Below, one piece after another: positions 47,715 through 60,031 of a stretch of DNA of 64,000 nt (its first letter is position 1; each line of letters starts with the position of its first letter). The position numbers and the translations under genes were made by a program. Location of the stretch: assembly GCA_020809705.1 (NCBI GenBank), contig CP085825.1:4960001-5024000 (forward strand), given 5' to 3'. The notes beneath the pieces were generated by a model. It was not told the DNA's origin. It saw nothing but the letters and a program-made list of their open reading frames with translations, and did not search any database. The stretch comes from Calonectria ilicicola (taxonomy: Eukaryota; Ascomycota; Sordariomycetes; Hypocreales; Nectriaceae).

Positions 47715-49344
47715 CTAAGGTCGAATTGCCTCGTCGGGTTTTGGACGGATCGATCTTGCTTCCAGCTGTCGCTTTCTCTCCAGTTTAGCGTAGTGAAGAC
47801 CACATGCGTTGCAAAGTGTCCGCGCTCCATCGGGTCCACGTCTCCATTCAGGAGTATCGATTCTGTTGCAGCTATGGCATCTGCCGGGTGGTGCAGCGCG
47901 CTGGATCCTTTTGTTAGCGTTGTAAAAGTCATATTGTCCATCATAAAACTTACACCTCGTCGCTTCTTGACCTCTGTGATGCCATATTGAGGCTTCATTC
48001 CGTCTCCGTACATGGGGACATCGTGCTCTTCCTCATAGCCCTTCATCTTGGCTCCCTCACGAGCGCGCTCGTTTTGAATTGATGTTTGAACAAGATCTCT
48101 GACTTGCTCCAATGAACGTTTAATGTGCTCCATGTTTCCGAGCATTTCGTTCACTTCGCGTTCGGTGGGGAGTCTCTCAGGAATGGGATGAGCCCCGTGC
48201 TGCTCCTGGGCAATTCTACTGTAGGCCTCTGCAAAATTGAAAATTGTGCGGGAGGCGGATCCAATCTAAACATGATTAGAATTATGGACACATCTAAGGC
48301 CTCGAAATACTTACTCGGCTGAGAGAGTCCTGGTAGTTCCAGCTCTCAAAATGTCTGTTGACAGTGGCGTCATATCTGGCCCGAGAGTACTCGGCTTCCT
48401 CCACGTGAGGAGGAGCCCTAGGGTCGTAGGGGCTTGGAACATGCGGCGGCACTGCATGGCGAGGAGAAATGGGGTACCCAGGCAGAGGCATTTGACCAGG
48501 AGGAAGCTGGCCCGGTTGATATGGCATAGGAGCAGGAGGCGGCGGGGGAGGAGGCGGGTGTCCGTAGGCACCGTTCATGTGGTGGTGAGGCTCTGGAGGC
48601 TTTTGCTGTTCTGGGTGGTGGTGCGGAGGGACGTCAGGCTTTGACGTGGGACTCGGCCGACGATCAGAAACCGGAGGTAGAGAAGGACGGTTGTTGAATG
48701 GAGGACGTGGCGAGTCGGAAAAAGCAGGCAGGGGATCCTGTCTAGGAGGGAAAGTAGAAGGATGGAGAGGCTGTGGAGAGGCATGCTTATCAGCATCAGA
48801 GAATGGTCGAGGGCCAGCTGAGAAAGGCGAAGGCAGGCCAGAACCGGGCTGGACAGCAGGAGGCGCTGGAGGGTAAGGAGCGTGAGGCTTGGCTCCTTGG
48901 ATGACCTCAGAGATTGATGGCAGCGACTGGCGATTTGAAGGCTCGTTGTCGTCGGCCGACTTTCGGGGCTCTGTTGAGGAGATCATGTTGGCAATGCTAG
49001 CCGTCGAGTGAGAATAGGTCGATGTGAAGGAGGGCTGAGGTTGATAGTGGGCACTCGGAGTGATGAGGGTTGCCGTGGCCATGGCGGGAGGTTCCCGATA
49101 CGACCTATCGATATGATCCCGTGGGAAGGAGGAGTGTTGGTTTTGGTCTGGGTAAGGTTGATATTGTGGGTGCTGGTGAAGAGGATATTCCGAGTTGGGA
49201 GCAGAGGGATAACGGCTGTACAGTAAAATGGGATGTTAATATGGGAGGGGCACACATAAATATGAGGATGCTGTGGTGGGCAGCACTCTCGTTTAAAGGA
49301 ATTCAGACGGACCTTTGCCTGGCACCAGCGTCAGCCGCTTCCAT
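47715..49344 (-). CDS. nsdD: NsdD-type GATA transcription factor
   Basis: This is a nuclear regulator that promotes sexual development and represses conidiation in Aspergillus; the Neurospora counterpart (SUB-1) acts in light responses and fruiting-body formation. Exons on the minus strand are 49313-49344, 48315-49215, 47954-48265 and 47715-47900, giving 476 aa. The 32-nt first exon encodes [10 protein letters not shown] and splices in phase to [21 protein letters not shown] start at the Met at 49082 would lose this clearly coding 55-residue extension. The N-terminal 300 residues are Pro/His/Gln-rich. [20 protein letters not shown] and [20 protein letters not shown] are NsdD-specific. The single GATA finger [12 protein letters not shown]...[11 protein letters not shown] has the C-X2-C-X18-C-X2-C pattern at Cys423, 426, 445 and 448, preceded by VKKRRGRAAPPGR. 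It ends PDEAIRP soon after the finger. There is a 14.7-kb gene-poor region upstream. Confidence 0.95.
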
Positions 49345-51486
49345 AGCGGGTCTGGCAATTAACAACGATGATTTGGCGCAATTTAAGGCCGTAGATTCAT
49401 CTGACCTGGCTAGATCCGGCTGGGGGGTCTGCTGGGCAGACGATGGGAAGGGGTGTGAAATGTAAGATTTGTAGGAAGGATGTTCCGTGGTGGAGGAAGG
49501 TGCCCAGGAATGGGGTCAAGACACGGGACCAGGACTGGATGTGACGACGGTCTCTCAGGTGAGGATCGGGGGTGTAGGAGGAGGGGGGGGCTAAGGAGAC
49601 GAAATAAGAAGCGAAGAAGCAAAGAAACAATAATACCGGTCAGGCCAGGGGGGTGGGTAGATCTTGAGGCGCGAAAGCAAAGGGGGCCCTCGTGGTGGCG
49701 CTGGAGCGGGACGCTGGCAGGGCACTTGGGGTCTAAGGGCTTGGGGGTCTTGGACGACTGGGGATGGGGGTGAGAGAAACCGAACTAGGGGAGTGTGCGA
49801 TGGGATGGGGACGGGGATGGATGGAGACGGATGCTGCAGCAGCGTGTGCTCTGTTAGCTGTGGTGTGCTCTGTTCTGTTCTGCCGCTAGAAGGGACGAGG
49901 AGCGTAGCGTAGCGCAAACTCAACCTGGCGGCCGCCTGTCGCGGAGCTGGCCCAATGGCCGGGGTCTGGGGATGTCTCTCAGTCTGTCCAAGACAGCGAG
50001 ATGGCTTTGGTGGAGCAAGAAACCACAGCACTGGATTGCACTTGTCTCTAGCTGGGCTGGCGAGACGGTCAAGACTAGCGATGCTTTTGGCTTTTGCCTT
50101 TTGGCTCCTGGCGGCGAGGGGGCGGATCGCCCGCTACAACGTGGGCAACGGTGCCGGGCGGCGTGGGCCGGACGAAAAGCCTCTTGTTGGAATGCGCCAG
50201 TTGAACCTTGGCTTGCTGCGTTCTCGCGCTCAAGAAGCCTACTGCTGGGTCTTGACCACAATGAACGATGTTGCCACAGAAGGTCGCGACTGCGGGGCGC
50301 CACAATAATGACGGGTAAGAGGCGTGGTTTCTGGCTGTTGCAATCACCGCTGAGGCACTTGGTAGTGTCCTTTCTGTGCGAAATGGCGGGTGTTGAGATG
50401 ACTCGGTGAGAGAAAAAGGCGAGACGAATGAGGGGCAAAAAGGAGGAGAAAGGGCAGGAAAAAGAGAGAGACAGAGAAAGCGCGTGCGGGCAAAAGTCGA
50501 GAAATGAGATGCGTTGGTATTGATGATGCTTGGTGTGTTGTTGTTGTGGTTGGTATTTTTTTTTTTATTTTTGTTTTTTCATACTGTTATTTTGGTGATA
50601 GTTAAGGGAGCAGGTGGTAAGCAGGAACAGAAGAAAGGGTTCGAACAACTGCAGAAGAAAGAACGAGAGAAGAGAATCGGGGGAAAGAGAAGGAAAGAAG
50701 TGGAGGGAAATTTGGAAAGGTGGTGCAGCCCTGTACGAGCAAATATGAGATCAGCAGTCACCCATCTCGCATGGGATGGGCAGCAGTTACGAAAACAACA
50801 TGAGCCTACTTCTACTGCGACTATTACTACCGTTGCTACTGTACCTATAGGACGCCGGCTAGTAGCCAAGCCAGGTAGCCGGCCAGCCCAATGAGAAGTA
50901 CATAGTGCAATGGACACCAGACTCGCATCCTTCCATGCCCTGTGCCTTTTCTTGAAGTGCAAGGCAGAGCATCAACAAGTAACTCTGTAGCCCGCCATGC
51001 AAGCAAGCCCCAGCCATCTGGGCATGTTCTGACCAGGGTTTAGGCTATTGTCAGTTCAGTCCAGAGCCCTCTGGAGCATGGATCAGCTGGCTTGACCTCT
51101 GGATACATGACATAACTGGCTACCACCAAAGGAGGACCGGTACTTAATCGAGGGAAATCCAAACATAGAAGAAATGGTGAGGGCTGGGTCTTTCATCATA
51201 TGGTCCATCTAGGCCTTTGCACAATACACCGAGGGCATGCGACTGTACCGAAAGAAACGGTCACTGCACGGCAATGCACCTGTTTCCGTGAATGGGTGGT
51301 TGTCGCTGCTGAGAGTGACGGTACAATGTATCATACCCAGGGACCAGGGGGGGCGTGAGGTTGCCTTCCAGCAGAATCTGGTAGGGATCCTCGTCAAGGC
51401 AGAGAAGGTTGCAATACGGTCGAGGGCTGCGAGGGTTCGGAATGTCAGGGAACGGGTCAAGGAGGGTCAATGAAGGCGAATCGTGA

Positions 51487-51977
51487 ACAAGGGCAAGCTC
51501 GACTCATCGCCGGCAGCCCATCTCGGCCAACCAACAGCACTGTCCACCATCTCGCGATCCGGGGGTATCGCTCATCGGTTCCGGGTTCTACATAGTTTCT
51601 AGACTGGGTCCCACTGACGCGAACGCGCAGGGGGACGAAGCTGAGATCACGTTCGCCCGGACCGGAAATCACAAGACGGAGGCGATGGCGACGGTGACTG
51701 CGAGACATTCCGGGAGATTCATCAACAACATCAACGACGGTCTTGACAGTGCCGCACGATGGCCAGGGCTGTGGCGATAGCTTGGTATGGTAGCGCCTAC
51801 GCTTTGGAGATCTCCAATCTCTAGGGCCAAAAAAAATGGTACGACTTTACAGGGGCTCGCTTCTGGGGATTTGGCGGCGGTCTGGCTAGGCCCACCGAAA
51901 ACACCAGCATCCCCCGGACCATTCTCAATGCCACTCGGCTAGAAATCGACGGTGTAGGTTCGACTCTGTATTATTGA
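51487..51977 (+). pseudogene. Decayed gene fragment, family not recognised
   Basis: The plus-strand frame 51487-51780 is open without an ATG near its start and reads like protein, with fungal codon preference for C/G in third position: GVSLIGSGFYIVSRLGPTDA, then AEITFARTGNHKTEAMATVT and GRFINNINDGLDSA. At about 51765 the natural reading appears to shift by one frame to ARAVAIAWYGSAYALEISNL, which meets a TAG at 51822. It then continues in the same frame as GQKKWYDFTGARFWGFGGG and ends LEIDGVGSTLYY at 51975-51977. One frameshift plus one nonsense codon suggest a pseudogene. The A8 run at 51829-51836 is not the break. I do not recognise the family. Confidence 0.35.
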
Positions 51978-52852
51978 CAAGGGGGGGGTTGGTGTTGGGG
52001 GCGTTTTCTTGGTGCTGATCCTGAGCTTTTGAGGCTTGGAAAATGTCCTCTTGCGAGAAGCAAACCCTGGAATATATCTAGTTGAAGGGTGGGATTTGGG
52101 GGGATGTATGGCACGACGTGGAATGGGGCCGTCGAATCGATGGGTGACGGCTGCAGCGCTTGGTCAAGTACATGCACAGTGGTTGCTTTTGGCGCTGTTG
52201 CTGAGCCTGTCCCGTGGCCCTCCAGTGCACCATTCCATCGGCTGCGCGCGCGGGGGTTTTGGACGGTCGGCGTTTCTGGGACACATCACACCTCGATCCA
52301 GCACAGCGGCCACTCACACCCTCATCCCCTGCCTGGGGCTGCGATGGGGTTGTGGCAGTGTGACATTAGGATGTATAGCGGCTTCGAGGAACGATGAGGG
52401 ATGGGACCTGTCCTTTTTCTTCGATATGACGAGAGTCGATGGATGAATATCGCCCTGCACTTATTACAGCCGACATGGAACAGGGAAGACGTGGGCATTT
52501 GGAAACGCTAAGCAGACCAAAAGTGGGAAAGGGCCGGGCCTGAGCTCTGTGCTTGGGCGTCTAGAACGATGGGCGATGGGACTTTCGGCGATTGACCATG
52601 TTGGAAGGACAATCGCTCTGATGGTGGTGGGCGATACGATGGGCGATGAGCGAGATGGGCGCCAGATTGGGGACAGATGGGTGGATGGTGCCGCAGCCAG
52701 GTACGTCAGCGGGCTGGGATCACTGCCCCAAAGAGAGGTAAACTGCATGCACCCGATGGGTCTCTAGTTGGTCCGGGACGGTTCCAGCACCCAAGGGGCC
52801 ATCCTGGCTTTCCCATTGCTGCGTTCCCACACCATCCCGGGGATGGCAGGGG

Positions 52853-53162
52853 TTATTGACGGCCCATCCGCCACCACGCGAAGTTGTCGACGGCGCCGTT
52901 CTGGCGGGTGCCCAGATGGCCCGTCGACCTAATCTCGCCCAGATCAGACACGTCCTCGATTAGTGTGCCGCCGGTGCCCCTTCCATCGGGCACGGAGACG
53001 ACGAGCCCCAAAGGGCATAATGCGATCCCGAACAAGGAGCTGATCCTCTTGTGGCGTGCCGCTTTGTGGACTGTCTGCGGAATTCTCCGCCAGCTACTCG
53101 ATGAGTCTCTGTTGGTCATCCCAGGTCACACACCAGAACGCTTTTGTGTGTGTGTGTGTCAT
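52853..53162 (-). pseudogene. Possible decayed gene fragment
   Basis: On the minus strand one frame reads VTWDDQQRLIE, then a TAG, then LAENSADSPQSGTPQEDQLL and VRDRIMPFG. Another frame takes over with LGLVVSVPDGRGTGGTLIED and VSDLGEIRSTGHLGTRQNGA, ending DNFAWWRMGRQ at the TAA 52853-52855. Both stretches have typical fungal codon use, and the switch between frames suggests a frameshift. The family is not recognised. A chance open frame remains possible. Confidence 0.28.
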
Positions 53163-56100
53163 TGTTGGCTCGCCTGTGGATAGAATGCCTGCCAATATTC
53201 TCACATTAACCAACTATTCTCCCCATCGCCGCCGCTATCGACGCCGCCCCCCTTTCTGGAACGTCCTCGATCTCAGATTGGGCTTCCAGGATGAGATGCG
53301 ATGCCCATCTTTTTGCCACGAGGTGACTATCGCATATATCGGTTGGGCAATTAGCGGCAAACCGGGTTGTGCGTCAACGGGTGGTGCATCATGATCTGGT
53401 GATGGCTTCCACCAACCTTCCCTGCTGGACATACGGCATTCCGACAAAGCACCTGATGCCCATGCACGCCTGTATCCTCCACCCAGGCGATTTTTTTTTT
53501 GGAATTTTTTTTTTTTGGAAAACTCACATGGCCCGCTTGTCCGCTGGGCGCTGTCACTGCCGCACTAAATGTCAACATGCAACCGCAAAACGCTCTACTC
53601 CACTCCAACCTTTTTCTTTTTCCTTTACCGCGCAAAGCAACCAATGCGTGTTCATTTCAACCATGAGTGTAAAATCAGGAGGCAGAAACGGTGCACCAAA
53701 TCCTCCCGGCCTCAGGGGGCGAGAAGTGAAAAGTGAGCCATCACATCGCTGTCCTCCAGAGACGTTACTAGCCCCGGCTTGTCACTTCTAGGATAACCCC
53801 GGTAACTCATCGCCCGTCTCAATCTCCGTCGAGAAAACCATCCCACTGGGGCAGCTTCCAGAATGTAATGGCCCACAGGTCGACCAACCTTTTACGGCAT
53901 TTCTCACAAGGCCACTCGCGCTTGACTCTGCTAGTCGCACTGACTAGCCCTTAAAGTTTTCCGCCGCGGCCACTGTGTGCCCCGAATATGCTCGTTTTTT
54001 ATTCTTTCCAAAATACGCCGCAATTGCTAGTGCCTGCGTCCAGTCAAGCCTTTTTGGATCTATTGAATCCCAAGAGGAGGCGCTGCATGTGCATTGTCAG
54101 TGTAGTCGACGTTGTAACTCTAACGCTCCATACTAATGTTACCAATCCTAGCAAGAAAATCGCCAAAGCTCCGAGATGAGATGAGCGGCAAGATTGCGCA
54201 GCGTGTCGGTCCGATGGTCGTCTATCGACATGCAAAATCGGTGCCTCCCTGTCCAGTACCGTATTTTTCTCTTCTCGCCCACCAACAGCTGCGAGTGGTG
54301 CACAATTCCCCAAGGGTCTTGATGTTTGGAACCAATGCCATGCGCCACGGGGATGGGAAACGGCGCTGGTCCAAAACACAAGGGTTCCCTGCTAGCGAAT
54401 CCGCTGCCGCTCTTCCGCGTCATACTTGACCAGTTTCCAATCGCCTGGGAACCGGATGCACTTTGTTGGGGCTCCTCCCTCATCAGCATTTTAGCCGACC
54501 GGGGTAGCAAGCCAGGCCACGACCCTGTCCTAGCCTCTATCGCCCGTTACCACTATGCCATGCGACCTCGGTCTGGTCTTTCACCAGCACGATGGTACGC
54601 TGTTTCTCTGGTCCGTGGGCGACTGTGCGTGAGTTTGACAGAAACTCTGTCACCCCTCGTTCCTGTTGCCCATCTCTCCTCCACTCGCTGCCACTGTGAT
54701 CTCCTTCTCTTTAGGAGAGCCAATAAAGTCTCGGCACAACGTCTTTCATAGGTCAACTCATATGTGCAACCTTGCGTGGGTGCCGCACTGGGCGCCTCCA
54801 CAACTCCTTAGCCTCGATCTGCCACCCAGCAGGCTGCCAGCTCCCTGCAGGCCCTATAGCAATGGTGCTGGGACGTGATTGATTGATGGCTGTAGACATT
54901 GGCTGGACGTAGGAAACTCCCGGTGGTCCCGCTGAATCTTTAGATCTTGCGCTCTCAAGGCTATCGCAGCGTTGTCCTAAATTTCATCTCCCACTTACTT
55001 GCTGGAAAATTCGATGCGCCCTATAAACGCAAACCTACCTAACTAGTACGACTCGTAGAAGAACGACAGGGCGCACAGTACAGCACGAGCTGGTTTTTGC
55101 CGATAGTCACACAAGGACTATTCCCTTGGTTAATTTGCCAGCAGACCACCAGCTGGCTCTTTGCTTCTCCACGTTGCTCACCATCCCACGGCACGACTCG
55201 GAGAATTCTGCCAGCTCCAGTATTTGTGCTTGTGCAATGGGTCCATCGCAATAACACCCGAACCCCCTGACAAGCTAGAATTTTTCTTTTCCAGAGCCCG
55301 AAGACCAGGCATCCTTTCTTCCAAATGGTTTTTTTTTTTCTGGGTCTGGGCTATCGGCAGGAAGCGATGTGGTGATGACATTAAACACGACCTTCTCCTA
55401 CCCTGTGTTTCGCCCCGTCAAAGCCGTCGCGAATTAAGTGCTCCGTCATTGGGGAGTCGTCCCCATCCTTTCTCAGCCGAAGGGAACCTGGTAACCTTCT
55501 TTTCTTTTTTCTACTCCGGTCCGCTCACCAGAAAAACTCGGAGGCAGATGTTAGCCCATCTTTCGGAACTGGCCTGCTCATCTGTCATGTGCGCACCTCA
55601 TCAAACACCCGGGTCATACGTTTTTTGAGCTGCGACCCAAGTTCACCCGGTCCACCCCCAAGCCACGTCCCAACGGGAGACCCACTCGCGATCCGGTGCC
55701 AGTGGTGCCGCGATGTTACTGCAAGTAATGCCTGCTCTACCGCTCCTGGCCCTGCGCACCGTACACAGTCTTTCTGTTCTACGCGCGCAGGGAAAGCAAA
55801 AATTTGTCCGGGTCGGCTGCGGACAGGGAAGCCCTAGAAGCGCTCGGCAGGCGTGAAACAGCTGCCGGCCGGACCTGGGTCATTCGCGTGGCCACACGAC
55901 TTTTGACCCGACCTCAGCCAATACGAGAAATAGTCGGCTGGCTGTCGCTGCACATCTGGCCGAACCACCGGATGGCGGCGGGTGAGTGAATGGGGGGTCT
56001 TGACCACTCTGGGTTTGCTTTGCGTGTTCGCATCTTCTATTCGATATGATACATGCGTAGTCACATAGGTAAAGTGCTGTCATCGATAGCTTTCCCCACC

Positions 56101-59100
56101 CCTGGTCTGCACTCCTCCTTTGCGCCAGTTGGATCGGGCGTCTCCCGTTTTCGTCGTCGGCCCACGTCTCCCACAGCCTCCAGGAGCCGTCCCGACTCGT
56201 CACCCGCATATCAACATTGCATCTGAGCTGTTGCCAGTCCTCTCCCAATACAGTTGACTGCACATCCCGTTAGTCAGATACTTGTAATGTCGGATCCGCT
56301 CCCCCAGATGAAAACTTCCAGCCGCAGTAAGACAGATCACATCCTCGGTCGATATTGCCTCAGCACTAATTTACAATTGGTCGGAACAATAACCACGCCA
56401 TTAACGTTGCTGCTTGAAAGACCCCTGGGCGAAATCGGGCCAGGGATGTGACTCTCGGGAATAGCCAGGGGCTGAACAGGGTTTCGGGGTCGAGTGCCAT
56501 ATCCGCGTGCCGACGAAATGAATTACAATGCAGAGATGCAGTCTCTTTAAGGCAAATCGCCTAGGATTAAGGAAATTTTTTTCTTCTCAAGAAAAAAAAA
56601 ACCTACGTGATGGCATGTACACTCTCCCTCAGCGTCAGTCGCGAGCAGGCCCCCAAGTTTGGGGCGACTCCCAATGGCACCTTGCTAACCAACAAAATGA
56701 GCCCAACGCCCGACACTTCGAAATTGGCGAGTCAGGAGGTCATGTAGAGAGAGAGAGCTGGATAAAACTACTGCATGTCTGGGACAGACGCTGAGCAATC
56801 TGCGCTTCTGCATGATGCGTGTCAGCTGCTTTCCATGTTTGTTAAGATTGTGTCTGTGTGACGGCCCCCGCCGTCCCAATATTGAAACTACCGTGCATTG
56901 CCGTGGCTACTCCCTTACTTTGAATGCCATGCCTTGCAGCAAGCGTCAGTGAATGAGGCCTACGAATCTCAACGGTGCTGGACTGCTTGCAGGGTTTCTC
57001 GCAGGCCTATAATTGGCCGTGAGAAGCGGGGTTGACAGTGGTCGGCAAACAAGCAACTAGGCGTTGGTCATCAAAGCTCCTGGCTTTCGGGGCGAAGAAA
57101 AAAAAAAGAAGGCCAAAAGTAAATGAGTGTCTCCGCGAAATGGCGTCAGGCGCACGCATCTGCGATTTAATTCTAAAATGCCTAATTTCGTCAATGCTCC
57201 GATCTTCCAACGGTCAAGTCTTCGAGGGATGTTCCTAGCAGACCAGGCGCTGAGGCGGGTGGGATCATGAGATCCCCGCGATGCGGCGCAGTGCACGGCT
57301 GAGCCCAGGGTGGGTTGTTTAACAAATTAACGTGTCCTTCCTCTTTCTTGCGAGATGCACCATCGCCTTTCTGGGGCGAGTGCGGCGCGCGCGTATCCGT
57401 AAGGGAAAACGCACAGCAGCGCCAATGCTGCAAATACAGGCCATTATAGGTGTGGCAGGGAGTGTGGGTTGCTTTGCGGCGTGTATCTGGTAAGATGGGT
57501 GAACCTGGCCGTTGTTTCTCGTGGTGGTGGGGCACTCGATTTCGAAGCCTGGGTCTTCGCACAACGGGGTCCTGGAAGATGCAGGCGCTGAGAGACTAGA
57601 CCGTGCTTCCCTGTAACGGAGGCTTGCGAGGTGGTCTGATGTCGATCGCCTCGTGCAACTTACTCGCGGAGCCCGTCGTCGGCAGCAGTAGCGGTATTCA
57701 AGGGCTGGGGGTTTCATTTGGCAAGGGGATTTGATGAATATCGACCTCCTACGATGAGTTGGGGCTGCTATGTGTGACCGTTGCCGGCCCCGGCAATACC
57801 CGGTCTGCTCCTGAACCTGCGCAACGGTAACGCCTGAGACGCATCGGTACTGACTATCGACAAAATTAGCCGCTATCACCAGACACTAGGTCAGCGGGAG
57901 ATGGGTGGACGGTAATCGCATTAAGGCAACATTACATTACACCGTTACGCTCGGGCTAGCATAGGTCTGATCTCGGTCTTTCACCCAACTAGTAGCAAGA
58001 TGTAAGGTCTAATACTGGATTTTTTAGTACTGCCGGCTGGACAGCAACTGAGCCACCGGGCGGGGACCGGAACGACACCAGAGAGATACAGACCACAAAC
58101 CGCAGCAATAGGCTCATGAGGCGCGGTGGTCGGCGATGGGGCAAAGGGCGTACATGCACCTGGGTCCGTCCGTGGGTCCCGTGTGTGTGCATGTGTCGTG
58201 TGTGCGAGAGAGTGTGTGATGAAAATCTGCGAGCTGCTAGACGAGGGAGTTGGGCCATCGGTTGGATGGTGGTGTCACAGCCAGCTCATCAACTTCTCGA
58301 GTAACAGCACCATGGTTACTCCCGCGACAACGCCCCCTTCTCCATGGCGAATGCTGTTCTATAGTGCTCCCAATCGCTTCCACGTAATAGATAGCATGTG
58401 CACACACGCCCATACCTACCTCTGTCAGAGAGGGTGTTTTATTTGTGCCACAATATATCCCCTTTTGGAAGGCAACATGTCGGTTTAGTTCATGAGGTGC
58501 TTCTTGGATGGTCGGTGTGCGCTAAACACATGACTATTTGCTCAATTCAACCTTGGACGCCACACGCCAAGACACGCAAGGCACCTGTCGACAGGTCCCA
58601 TCACATTTTGATATGGTGCTAATTTTATCCACACGCGCGCAACTTGGTCGCCCTAGCGCTGCGCGCTCCTCACAGCTAAAGTCGCTGCGACTCCATCTGA
58701 CAGAAGCTAATGGCCACCCACCAACCTGATCTGATGTCTGCCATCGCTGTCAGTGGGTGCCACCAATTCGTATCGTTTATGCCAGCATGTCCCAATCCGT
58801 CTCACGCGTCTTTGCGCAATTGATCTATTTAGGCCAGAAAATAGGGTAAGACAAGCGCGTGCTGTTCATGGTGTTAAAAAAAGGAAGAAAAAAAAGAAAT
58901 TGGTGAAGAATGAGCAAAAAAGCGAAAACAACCGCACCAAGTGCTGCAGCCACCAATCAACACTCTCATCGCAACTTGCCGAGATGTCGGACAGAGCCTC
59001 AGACCACCAAAAGAAACTTCATCGAACGGTTTTACTGGAGAATTTTCCCTCACTCTTAATCGCGTAAAAGGACAATACGTCACTGTGCTTCTGCGTGCTG

Positions 59101-59788
59101 ACGTTTCCCCTTCAGGCGTTGCCGGCGGCGTGGATCAAGGTTTTTTGCCCTTCGTCCTGGGACCCCTCCTCTTTCAGTCGATTCCCTGCCCCTCCCACTC
59201 TCCCCGGGTCTGGTCTAGGCAAGAAAACGGACGTGAAGGCGGTGATGGTTGTGGACCAGAGCCGCAGTCGCCCCCCATCTCGATTTCTCCAGGGAACTCG
59301 CTCTGCTGGTACCAGTTTGTCTAACCCAAGGCGAACAAGTTGGACTCTCCACCGGGACCACACGTGGTGGGCTCAGGATGCAGGGCGGCGGACGAACTGC
59401 ATCTCGAATCCCACCAACCCGATCCCCATGCCTGTTTTGGACAGCCATCCCGGGCACCCTCGCGGGGTTCCGGGGTCCGGTGAGAGGGGAGAAGCTGGGC
59501 TCCAAGGAAGGCCCCGGGAGCACACGAAAATGACAGACCGTATGTTTCTCTCCCTGGCCCTTGAACGAAGATTGGCAACGGCGAGAAATTAATTGCCTGG
59601 AGATGCACGGACGATGGAGGAGGGCGACCCCTTGACAACGGTGATAGCGATCGGCCCAATTATCTACCGTTCCATCTGATCACGTCCTTGCTAAATCCCG
59701 TCTGACGGAACATCGTATTGTCTCATGCCCCGGCCCCGACCCCTGGATCCTCATGGCTGGGTGGCTCTCGCGGGTCTAAACTCTGGAG

Positions 59789-60031
59789 ATGCCGCGTGTC
59801 AGGATTGATGAAATCACCATTCAGTTGCCAGCATGTTCCTCGGTACGAAGAAAACTCACTTTCCGATCAAACCAAACTTTGCGCAGCGCCCGCGATATGC
59901 TTTGCTCGGATTCGGGGCGAGGCGCGTTAGTCAGAATCGAGTTAATCAACGACCAGGGCAAGTCCTGCGAACGAAGAATGACTGAACTGTCAAAAAGGAA
60001 AATGTCAGGGCTCATGGTCCACCTAAGATGA
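59789..60031 (+). other. Protein-like open island, unrecognised
   Basis: This is an 80-codon frame from an ATG at 59789: MPRVRIDEITIQLPACSSVR, then a segment containing GALVRIELINDQGKSCERR and an end at VHLR. Amino-acid composition is plausible for a real protein fragment, but no flanking exon or domain could be identified. Confidence 0.15.

Noticed and set aside
47941..48154. Continuation of the nsdD frame past KKRRG into [12 protein letters not shown]
   Set aside because: A GTAAGT donor directly follows GGT, and splicing to 47900 restores the GATA finger, so the read-through frame is intron.
48983..49255. 90-codon minus-strand frame overlapping the internal nsdD methionine, first considered as an overlapping upstream ORF
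   Set aside because: Once the true nsdD exon (48315-49215) is recognised this frame lies within coding sequence and partly within the first intron, so it is a shadow.
51209..51708. Minus-strand frames 51209-51470 and 51457-51708 as a gene
   Set aside because: They overlap the plus-strand island 51487-51977, which has the better codon use, and they join no recognisable domain.
51957..51975. Sequence resembling a tRNA B box (GGTTCGACTC)
   Set aside because: No A box or foldable acceptor, D or anticodon arms are found at the expected distance upstream. A similar match at 597 lies at an LST8 intron border.
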